8,049 nt of DNA from Sulfurimonadaceae bacterium (GTDB taxonomy: Bacteria; Campylobacterota; Campylobacteria; Campylobacterales; Sulfurimonadaceae): NCBI GenBank assembly GCA_028685945.1, contig JAQUCZ010000035.1, positions 1 through 8,049 of the forward strand, given 5' to 3'. This document shows positions 1 through 6,275 of the stretch, in pieces. Under the pieces are notes generated by a model. That model had not been told where the DNA came from. It saw only the letters and a program-made list of their open reading frames with translations, and did not search any database. Numbering within the stretch: position 1 is the stretch's first letter; each line of letters starts with the position of its first letter. The translations under genes were made by a program, and so were the position numbers.

Positions 1-135
1 CTCTGAAGTGATACTCTCTTCAATCGCATTGATATCCTCCGCGCTCGTCGTTTGCACGCTTACCTGTCCTAGACTATATGTATCTCCAAGCGCCAAAGAG
101 GCTGCTAGAGATAATCCAAATAGAGTTTTTTTCAT
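1..135 (-). CDS. TonB-dependent outer-membrane receptor, N-terminal part only (runs off the left edge)
   Basis: Only the first 45 codons lie in the window, and the frame stays open to the edge. The protein starts MKKTLFGLSLAASLALG, a short Sec signal peptide, followed by DTYSLGQVSVQTT. A [YF][ST]LG-hydrophobic segment directly after the leader is typical of the TonB box and start of the plug in Campylobacterota receptors. The start codon is fixed by an ATGA overlap with the stop of the upstream monooxygenase gene and by an AGGAG sequence 10 nt before it, so translation is probably coupled. It would be the last visible gene of the operon and the third TonB-receptor gene in it, counting the broken one. 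The receptor assignment is inferred from leader, TonB-box-like segment and context. The plug and barrel cannot be seen, and another exported protein remains possible. Confidence 0.65.
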   Translation of the reverse strand, partial: MKKTLFGLSLAASLALGDTYSLGQVSVQTTSAEDINAIEESITSE

Positions 136-1118
136 ACTTTGTGTTCTCCTAAATAGGGTTTGATTTTTTGACTAAAGACCTTTAACATCGATCTTGTGTG
201 TTGGGCATTGGAAGATGCCGGCTTTAGGACTAGATGAAGGTTTTTTATCTTTTTTTGTATGGTGTGGATCTGCTCTATACACTCCTTTTCATCGCCTAAG
301 ATGGCGTTGTCTAAAAACTTTTTACCGTCGAAAAAACGGTACCTTTGCCCTAAAAGCAAGGTGTAGTTTGTGTGATTAAAAAGCGGCTGCGCCTCTTTGG
401 ATTGTACGGCACGCATACATTTGATGAAATGATCCGTTGCCGGAAGCGCCTTTTCGTATGCCGCCTCACGCCCCGCATCATCAAAACAAAAAACCCGCAT
501 CAGTACCGTTTGTGGGTACACGCCTGCAAGCTCCTTATATATCTCTTGCGCCGCTTGGCACTCCTCAAGCGATGCCCCTTGAGAAAACATCAGCCCGTAG
601 CCTTGGAGTGCGGCGAATTCGATGCTTTCACGGGTGCCGAAAGTAGCGATATAAAAAGGGATTTTATGCTGCAAGGGGCGCGGCTGCATCGTGTGGTGGC
701 ATGTAAGAAAACTATCGATGAGTGCTACCTTTTCAAACATCTCCTCACGCAAAGAATCGGGGCTTTTTTCAAAATGCTCCATATCGTAGGCAAACCCGCC
801 CTTGGCAAACCCCGCTTCGATCCGCCCCAAGCTTAAGTTATCCAGCGTCGCGATCTCCTCTGCAAGGCGCATCGGATGGTAAAAAGGCGCCAAAAACGCG
901 GCACTGGCGATCGTAATCGTGCGCGTCTTTGCCGCAAGCGCCGCCATCATCAAGGTAGGGTTGGGGATGCAGCTAAAGGCATTAAAATGGTGCTCCGCAA
1001 ACCAGACGCTCTCAAACCCAAGTTCCTCGGCGTAGATGCCAAGCTCGATGTCGTTGGCGATGGTCGTATGTGCGGATGCACCGTAGTTTTCCGTAAGTAA
1101 AAAAATTCCCGTTTTCAT
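132..1118 (-). CDS. Luciferase-like (LLM class) flavin-dependent monooxygenase
   Basis: This 328-residue protein has the usual size for the bacterial luciferase / LLM family, a TIM-barrel fold using reduced FMN (or F420 in some relatives) and O2. The N-terminal beta strand MKTGIFLLTE is followed by the family signature ESVWFAEHHF (about 36-45), then HPMRLAEE and LDNLSLGRIEAGFAKGG (about 81-108), the flavin-side region that in most relatives reads GR-hydrophobic-x-x-G-hydrophobic-G-x-G. There is no signal peptide, so it should be cytoplasmic. The start is supported by AAAGGAG 5 nt upstream. The ATG overlaps the stop of the binding-protein gene as ATGA, and its own stop overlaps the next receptor's ATG in the same way. 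Family members attack varied substrates, including chelators (nitrilotriacetate, EDTA) and organosulfonates. Here a role on the imported ligand is inference from the operon. The family call is firm; the substrate is unknown. Confidence 0.88.
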   Translation of the reverse strand: MKTGIFLLTENYGASAHTTIANDIELGIYAEELGFESVWFAEHHFNAFSCIPNPTLMMAALAAKTRTITIASAAFLAPFYHPMRLAEEIATLDNLSLGRIEAGFAKGGFAYDMEHFEKSPDSLREEMFEKVALIDSFLTCHHTMQPRPLQHKIPFYIATFGTRESIEFAALQGYGLMFSQGASLEECQAAQEIYKELAGVYPQTVLMRVFCFDDAGREAAYEKALPATDHFIKCMRAVQSKEAQPLFNHTNYTLLLGQRYRFFDGKKFLDNAILGDEKECIEQIHTIQKKIKNLHLVLKPASSNAQHTRSMLKVFSQKIKPYLGEHKV

Positions 1119-2119
1119 CTTTGCTCCTTTGTGGTTGCGAAAAAAGTTGCGTATGCCTCTTTCGAGAGGTCGTAGCCGTAAAAATCTTTGTAAAACCGTG
1201 CCGTTAGCTCATAGAGATTGAGCTCTTGCATCGCATCGGGGTAGAGAACTTTGGCAAGCCACACGATCCCTAAAATCGCTTCGGGCGAGGGGCGATCCCA
1301 CCAAAAACCGCCCACGGGGGCGACGAAAACGCGGTCATTTTGCACCGCTTTGAGGTTTTTGTAGAGCGGATTCTTTTTAATCGCATCACGAGAGGTTTGG
1401 AAGTTTTTGTTGTTGGAGAGGATCACGACGTCGGGGTCGAATTCTAAGAGTGTTTCGGCGTTAAGAGCGCCTTTGACGGCAACTGCATGCGCGACGTTGA
1501 TCCCTCCCGCTTGGGTGATAAACGCATCGCCCCACCATCCCTTGCCTTCGCTTGAGAGTTGGTTGGAACCGTTGGCGTAGAGCACTTTGACTCTTTTGTG
1601 CTCTTGAGGCAGTGAGCTTTGAATACGCGCAAGGGTTTCATTCCAAAACGCGACGAGTCGTGCTGCTTTTGCCTCTTGGTCTAGGTAGCCTCCCACCGCT
1701 TCAAACTCCGCTAAAAGCGTCGGAAGCGTATGTTTGCCGATCCCCAACGTAAAGAGCTTGATGCCGCTTTTTTCGATGCGATCGTTGGTAACCTGTGAGG
1801 TCACGCCCGCAAAGACGACGTCGGGTTTGAGCTTAAAAAGGGTCTCAAGGTTGACGTCGTTAAAGGTGCCCACGCTCTCTTTGCGCGCCAAATCGGGGAA
1901 GAGCTTTTCAAAAAAGACAAACCGCGCGGCCTCTGGATGGGCGATAATCTTTTGGGGCGCAAAAATCGCCAATTCTTGAACCGCACCGCCGTAGCACGTC
2001 ACGATGATGCGCGCGGTTTTTTCAGGTTTGGCGATCTCTTTGCCCAAAAAATCCTTGGCATGTAGTGCCGTCACACATGCCAAGAGAAACAATAAGAGGA
2101 AACGAAGCAAAAATCTCAT
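1115..2119 (-). CDS. Periplasmic substrate-binding protein of an ABC importer (FepB/BtuF/TroA-like), SBP-B
   Basis: This 334-residue protein belongs to the cluster-A binding-protein family (periplasmic_binding_2), which delivers iron chelates, cobalamin, heme or metals to FecCD/BtuCD-type permeases. It starts MRFLLRFLLLFLLACVTALHA, an export signal probably cut after LHA; Cys15 is preceded by LLA, a weak lipobox, so a lipoprotein is possible. Typical segments follow: LETLFKLKPDVVFAG (about 91-105), a long linker helix (about 135-170), AGGINVA (about 204-210), LLEFDPDVVILS (about 224-235), and AVQNDRVFVAPVGGFWWDRPSPEAILGIVWLAKVLYP, given here by its ends at about 258 and 294. The last stretch, aromatic-WDRP then LG-x-x-W-x-A-x-x-LYP, is shared with SBP-A. 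The start lies 2 nt after the receptor stop with no strong ribosome site, which suggests reinitiation. The ligand is not identifiable. Confidence 0.88.
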   Translation of the reverse strand: MRFLLRFLLLFLLACVTALHAKDFLGKEIAKPEKTARIIVTCYGGAVQELAIFAPQKIIAHPEAARFVFFEKLFPDLARKESVGTFNDVNLETLFKLKPDVVFAGVTSQVTNDRIEKSGIKLFTLGIGKHTLPTLLAEFEAVGGYLDQEAKAARLVAFWNETLARIQSSLPQEHKRVKVLYANGSNQLSSEGKGWWGDAFITQAGGINVAHAVAVKGALNAETLLEFDPDVVILSNNKNFQTSRDAIKKNPLYKNLKAVQNDRVFVAPVGGFWWDRPSPEAILGIVWLAKVLYPDAMQELNLYELTARFYKDFYGYDLSKEAYATFFATTKEQR

Positions 2120-2121
2120 GA

Positions 2122-4311
2122 CTAATACTTATAGCTCAACGAAGCAAACAGGGTTCGAGGCGCGCCCACCGTGTAGGTGATATCCTGCTTGACGTTGGTT
2201 TCGGATGCCCCAAACGTAGAGATGTATTCCTCATCCAAAAGATTCGTACATGCCAAAGAAAGAGCTAAAGTATGTTTGTCAAATTTGAAATCTTTACTGA
2301 TACTAAGATCGACGAGATAGTGCGCATCGACGTCGTATTTATGTTCGACATCGACGTAGCGTTTGCCAAGATAGCGCACGATCGGAGCCAATGTATAGCC
2401 TTGTAGATGATACTCGGCGGAGAGGTTGGCATAAAAAAGCGGCACGTCGGGGAGTTGGTTTCCTTGTGTTTTTATAAACGAACCCGCCGCCGATTGGATG
2501 TCGCTCGTAAAAGCATAGTGGTTATACGTTGCGGCACCTTTGAGTAACAAGTTTGACGTGAGTGCATAACCTGCGCTGAGTTCAAGCCCGTATGACTCGG
2601 CTTCGGCACTATTTTGTTGGTAGGTGTAATCTAATGCGGGGTCATAGAACGTACCGCCGACGTTTTTTACTTTTGAATAAAAAAGTGTCGCAGTAAAAGC
2701 AAGTTCTTCCCCTTCGGACGCATAACCGAGATCGAAATTATCCGACTCTTCTGGTTTTAAATCTGCCCACATTTGTTGTAATAATGCTTCGTTTTTGTTG
2801 ATGGCAGGATTATTGAAGTAGCTGATCATACTGCCCCCGAATCCGTAGCTTGGGGTGTTGTAGTTGCGCCCGTAGCTTGCTTTGAGGTAGGAGGTATCGG
2901 TGAGATAGTGCGTGACGCCTACGTTTGGCAAAAAGACCTCATAGGTGTTTGATGGCAGTTCAAAATCGACCGCAGAGACTTGTGAGAGTGCCGTTTCGTA
3001 GCTCACGTCGCCGATCCCCGTGGTCTTATAGCTTATCAGGTTCGGAGAGCTCAGCCACAAATATTTGAGTCCCGCTTCGACGATCGTGTTATCAAACGTC
3101 TGCTCATAGGTCATAAACGGTGCATTGAATTTATGTTTTTCGTTGACCTTAATGATACGTTCCCATTTTATAAAGTCCATCGTTGCGGCGTTGCGCAGTT
3201 TTCTACTCGTCGGCGGTCCCGGAGGTTCATCCTCTTGGTACCAGTAGCCCGCTTTTACTTTTGCGCTTTCAAATTCGTGTGCATACTCTAAAACCGCCCC
3301 GTAGGTGTCGTGATCCACCAGCCAGTCGATGACGTTGGTGCCGCTTCCCGTGTAGCTGTAGCCTTTGTCGTTTAAAAAGTAAGGACGAAAACTAAGGCTC
3401 TCTTTATCTGAGAGCGGTACTTTGAGTTTGGCGATAATCGTGTAGGTTTGAAAATCTTGCTTGTTGCGGTCGTAGTAGCTGCTGTCGGTTGCGGCGACGC
3501 CCGTAAGCTGCGTGTTGTAATCTTCGTTTTTATAGCGTGAGAGGTCTTTGCTTTGTTCGTACGTTAAGCCTTTGTAGTTGTGCTTTTTCTCGTCGTTGTA
3601 GATGCCGTAAAGCTCCCACTCTACGTTTTGGTTGGAGGTACTTGCGATACCCATTGCAAAGTTCTTTCGGTTGGGCGATTCCCCTTCGCCTTTGAATTTA
3701 TCCGCTTGCGTGAGTGAGCCTGAGACGAAAAGTTTCGCCGTATTTGCGATCTCGCCGCTATCGACGCGCAGATAGGTTTTGGTAAAGTCGTAGCTTCCTA
3801 AAGCTTGTTTGAGCTCGGTCGAAAAGTTTTTAGACGGTTTTTGCATCTTCATATCGACCATCCCGTTGTCGCTTCCGTATCCAAAACCGCTGTCGGCTTT
3901 GATGGCTCCTTTTTCGACGCTCACGCTTGAGACGTTTTCAATATCCATCATCGTTGCTAATCCGCCGCCCGGACCGATCCCTTTAAGCGGAAGCCCCTCA
4001 AGCGTTTCGCCGATGTTTCTGTCGGCTTTACCGCGAATTTTGTGGGTGATGTCCATTCCGAACGGGTCGTTTGTACGGACATCCACCCCTGCTTCAAGGG
4101 AGATGGTTTTGTAGGGGTTTAAAAGCTCCGCGCTGCTTTTGATCTCGATCTCTTTGGCGTTGACGACCGCTTTGGCGCCGATACCCGACTCCTCGATCAC
4201 CTCTGTTTCTACGTGCGCTTTTTCAAGCGTAAGCGCGTCGTCGGCATGTAAAAAACTTTGCGCCAAAAGCAGCGAAAGCAGGGCTGAAAGTGTGATGTGT
4301 TGCTGTTTCAT
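2122..4311 (-). CDS. TonB-dependent outer-membrane receptor, full length
   Basis: This 729-residue protein has the layout of a TonB-dependent receptor: a signal peptide ending SFLHA (about 19-23), a TonB-box region around 28-45, an N-terminal plug with HKIRGK (90-95), GLPLKGIGPGGG (106-117) and the DIENVSSVSVEKGAIKADSG segment from 123, which corresponds to the usual IERIEVLKGP element. A long beta-barrel follows, rich in aromatic-alternating strands, with ESDNFDLGY and YGLELSAGY blocks. It ends LSYKY with the terminal aromatic residue needed for outer-membrane assembly. The start has AAAGGA about 8 nt upstream and lies 12 nt after the globin stop. Such receptors import ferric siderophores, heme, cobalamin, nickel chelates or other large ligands with energy from TonB-ExbBD. 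No convincing heme FRAP/NPNL motif was seen, so the ligand is open. It is translated just ahead of SBP-B, which probably receives its cargo. Confidence 0.95.
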   Translation of the reverse strand: MKQQHITLSALLSLLLAQSFLHADDALTLEKAHVETEVIEESGIGAKAVVNAKEIEIKSSAELLNPYKTISLEAGVDVRTNDPFGMDITHKIRGKADRNIGETLEGLPLKGIGPGGGLATMMDIENVSSVSVEKGAIKADSGFGYGSDNGMVDMKMQKPSKNFSTELKQALGSYDFTKTYLRVDSGEIANTAKLFVSGSLTQADKFKGEGESPNRKNFAMGIASTSNQNVEWELYGIYNDEKKHNYKGLTYEQSKDLSRYKNEDYNTQLTGVAATDSSYYDRNKQDFQTYTIIAKLKVPLSDKESLSFRPYFLNDKGYSYTGSGTNVIDWLVDHDTYGAVLEYAHEFESAKVKAGYWYQEDEPPGPPTSRKLRNAATMDFIKWERIIKVNEKHKFNAPFMTYEQTFDNTIVEAGLKYLWLSSPNLISYKTTGIGDVSYETALSQVSAVDFELPSNTYEVFLPNVGVTHYLTDTSYLKASYGRNYNTPSYGFGGSMISYFNNPAINKNEALLQQMWADLKPEESDNFDLGYASEGEELAFTATLFYSKVKNVGGTFYDPALDYTYQQNSAEAESYGLELSAGYALTSNLLLKGAATYNHYAFTSDIQSAAGSFIKTQGNQLPDVPLFYANLSAEYHLQGYTLAPIVRYLGKRYVDVEHKYDVDAHYLVDLSISKDFKFDKHTLALSLACTNLLDEEYISTFGASETNVKQDITYTVGAPRTLFASLSYKY

Positions 4312-4323
4312 TCGTGGGTTCCT

Positions 4324-4920
4324 TTATAAATTAAACTCATTTTTGACCTCGCTCCAATAGTGGCGCTTGATGCTCTCCATATTGGTGCGGCGGTTGATCA
4401 TGCGAATGGAGAGCGGCTCGATCCAGTTCCAAAACTCTTCGAGATGTTCGCGCGGAAATGCAAGCTCTTTGAGCGTTTTTTTGTACATCGCCAGCCAAAT
4501 CTCGCGGTCGTTTTCGTCGATGGGGATCTTGAAGTGGCGCATTCTTAAGTGCGGTTCGCCGTGTACGGAGGTGAAGACGTCGCCGCCGCCCAGCGCCTCG
4601 ACGAAAAAGTCCGCGCTTTTATCGACCGCCATCTTAAAGGCTTCGGGGTGGGGCGGGAAGAGTTTGCCGACTTTGGTTTTGAGCAGAAGTTCGTGGTGGT
4701 ATGTGACCATTTCACGGATTTTCATCTCGCCCAGTGCTTTAAAAATCTTGTTTGAGGGAAACGGCACGGCAGGAAAGATGATGTCGATCATCGCCTCGAC
4801 CACGCGCACCTCGTCGCCGCCGAAGCGGGGCTTATTCGGGCGCTCTTGCATCTGCGCAACTTGGGTAAACGAATTGATTCTGCCGTTTTGGCAACTGTGG
4901 TTTTGTGGGTTGTTTTGCAT
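4324..4920 (-). CDS. Truncated-hemoglobin-like globin (closest by eye to group II) with N-terminal extension
   Basis: The protein has 198 residues, longer than the roughly 120-140 of most 2-on-2 globins because of a polar extension of about 35 residues. The core contains IREMVTYHHELLLKTKVGKLFP (ends about 68 and 89, helices B to CD), FFVEALGGG (105-113, helix E end), and HLRMRHFKIPIDENDREIWL (124-143). The last matches the group II pattern RxRH...I...R..WL, making His129 the likely proximal heme ligand and Trp142 the conserved G8 tryptophan. By eye the B10 position, usually Tyr, falls on His76 or His75. No signal peptide is present, so it is cytoplasmic. The start has AAGGA a few nt upstream and lies 10 nt after the methyltransferase stop. 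Roles known for the family are O2, NO or sulfide binding and redox chemistry. A link to the operon's monooxygenase or to heme/iron is inference. Confidence 0.8.
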   Translation of the reverse strand: MQNNPQNHSCQNGRINSFTQVAQMQERPNKPRFGGDEVRVVEAMIDIIFPAVPFPSNKIFKALGEMKIREMVTYHHELLLKTKVGKLFPPHPEAFKMAVDKSADFFVEALGGGDVFTSVHGEPHLRMRHFKIPIDENDREIWLAMYKKTLKELAFPREHLEEFWNWIEPLSIRMINRRTNMESIKRHYWSEVKNEFNL

Positions 4921-4930
4921 ATTTTTTCCT

Positions 4931-5575
4931 TTATTTTATGATGTGGATCCAAAAACCGCTGTCGTCGTCGATAATCTCGAACGCGCTAGGGTTTAAGCGT
5001 TGCATGATCGAGGGGAGTGCCTCTCTTTCGGGTTTAAGCTTCTCTTGAAAGCTTTTGCGCCACTCGGGATTGCGCGCGTGCATCGTAGCGACGATCTCAT
5101 CGCGCAGTTGTGCCGTGCCGAAACCGCCGCCGATGTAGGCTTTACCGCCTATTTTGAGGACGCGTAGTATTTCACTGTAAGCTCTAGACCAATCGACCCA
5201 AAAAGGTGAGGAACCGCGGCTGATGACAAGATCTATAGAATTGTCTTGTAGCTTTAAGTCATGGATATCGCCCACTAAAAAGTCACTACGCCTAATGAGA
5301 TTCTCCTCTTTGGCATAATCCATAGCAAGCTGCATCATCTCTACCGATTGGTCAAAGTAAGTTACATGCAAATCACTATGTTTGGCGATAGAACGCCCTA
5401 GCGCTCCCGTACCGCATCCTACATCTAAACATTTCCCGCTTCGTACACCCGTCTTTGCAATAATCTGTTGTGAGATTACAGGGTAGATGGGTGCGAATAC
5501 TTCACGAACGATCGTGTCAAATCTTTGGGGATTTGTCGCCCCTCTATTTTTTCTTATTTCCACATCTCTATCCAT
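4931..5575 (-). CDS. Class I SAM-dependent methyltransferase, cytoplasmic paralogue
   Basis: This 214-residue Rossmann-fold methyltransferase has motif I CLDVGCGTG (49-57), an acidic residue at the end of strand 2 in YFDQS (73-77), motif GDIHDL (102-107), motif IV-like DLVISRGSSPFW (115-126) and GGKAYIGGGFG (143-153). No signal peptide is present. It aligns over most of its length with the gene immediately upstream (shared DNSIDLVISRGS, PFW, SEI-x-RV, GGKAY-[IV]-GGG, and a similar C-terminus ending in Lys), so the two are tandem duplicates. Its ATG lies 22 nt inside the upstream gene, with AAGGAG 10 nt before it, suggesting coupled translation. The methyl acceptor is unknown. The operon suggests a small chelate or cofactor, but the subfamily is too broad to decide, and a non-methylating Rossmann enzyme is not excluded. 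Confidence 0.85.
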   Translation of the reverse strand: MDRDVEIRKNRGATNPQRFDTIVREVFAPIYPVISQQIIAKTGVRSGKCLDVGCGTGALGRSIAKHSDLHVTYFDQSVEMMQLAMDYAKEENLIRRSDFLVGDIHDLKLQDNSIDLVISRGSSPFWVDWSRAYSEILRVLKIGGKAYIGGGFGTAQLRDEIVATMHARNPEWRKSFQEKLKPEREALPSIMQRLNPSAFEIIDDDSGFWIHIIK

Positions 5576-6273
5576 CTTCCGTCATCTCCTTGGTGGATTT
5601 TGTATTGCGTTATTCCGACACTTTCAAGTAATGCGGCATAATCTCTCTTCATGCCGTCTCCATGCTGTTTCGTACGTCCGTTAAAAGGTTTCATACCGAG
5701 TTCTTGACGTTTTTTATTAATCTGCTCCAAGATTTCAGGACTACCTTTGCCGCCCCCGACATACGCCTTGCCTCCTTTTTTCATAACACGGTAAATCTCA
5801 CTGAGCCCTTTTGCAGGATCTTTCCAAAACGGGATAGAACCGCGGCTAATGACCAGATCTATCGAATTATCATCCAAAGGGATGGCATGTACGTCTGCAA
5901 GGAGTGTTTTTGCACGTGCTTGGAGGGAATCTTCGATAATGTGCTGTTTTGCCTTCTCAAGTGCCTTTTCGGATATGTCTAAAAAGATAAAATCAAGATC
6001 CGTTATCTGTGCCAAAGAGAGCCCCATGTAGCCTCCGCCTGAACCGACATCCAGACAAATCCCTTTTGTTATCTGTGTAGTTTGCTTGATTTTATGTGCA
6101 TAGTAGTCGTACATAGGTTTATGAATCCCTCTTGCAGTAATGTCATAATTTTCATGGCTTTTTTTGTCTGTTTTTGTCGTGCTTGGCAGATTTTCCGCTA
6201 AAGCTAAATTGAGCGGATTCATGGTGAGTACAATTGCTGCACACAAACTAAGTTTTGGGATTGTGAGTTTCAT
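5554..6273 (-). CDS. Predicted exported class I SAM-dependent methyltransferase
   Basis: This 239-residue protein begins with a textbook Sec signal peptide: positive n-region (Lys2, Lys7), hydrophobic core from about 8, and LALA before Glu27, giving likely cleavage after residue 26. The mature part is a class I methyltransferase: CLDVGSGGG (73-81, motif I), FLDIS (97-101), LLADVHAIPL (124-133), DLVISRGSIPFW (139-150), and GGKAYVGGGKGS (167-178). It is a sister of the leaderless gene that follows it. The start is fixed by AGGAG 7 nt before the ATG and by its position 2 nt after the SBP-A stop. Starting at Met54 would cost about 50 residues of a frame with a clear leader. A periplasmic location is surprising because SAM is a cytosolic cofactor. 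The domain call is strong, the export call is good, and catalytic function in the periplasm is unknown. Confidence 0.85.
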   Translation of the reverse strand: MKLTIPKLSLCAAIVLTMNPLNLALAENLPSTTKTDKKSHENYDITARGIHKPMYDYYAHKIKQTTQITKGICLDVGSGGGYMGLSLAQITDLDFIFLDISEKALEKAKQHIIEDSLQARAKTLLADVHAIPLDDNSIDLVISRGSIPFWKDPAKGLSEIYRVMKKGGKAYVGGGKGSPEILEQINKKRQELGMKPFNGRTKQHGDGMKRDYAALLESVGITQYKIHQGDDGRWIEMWK

Positions 6274-6275
6274 GT

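Noticed and set aside
372..836. Plus-strand open frame of 154 codons.
   Set aside because: It lies wholly antisense to the luciferase-like monooxygenase, has no ribosome site and a composition typical of a shadow frame.
1115..2119. Calling SBP-B a lipoprotein from Cys15.
   Set aside because: The residues before the cysteine (LLA) fit the lipobox poorly at position -2, and a signal peptidase I site after LHA is at least as good, so it is left open.
2122..4311. Naming the full-length receptor as a heme, cobalamin or enterobactin receptor.
   Set aside because: No ligand-diagnostic motif was found by eye, and the operon context does not single out one ligand.
4367..4996. Plus-strand open frame of 209 codons, antisense to the globin and the end of a methyltransferase.
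   Set aside because: The sense-strand globin has clear family motifs and a good ribosome site. The antisense product is low-complexity and Ser-rich with no recognisable domain.
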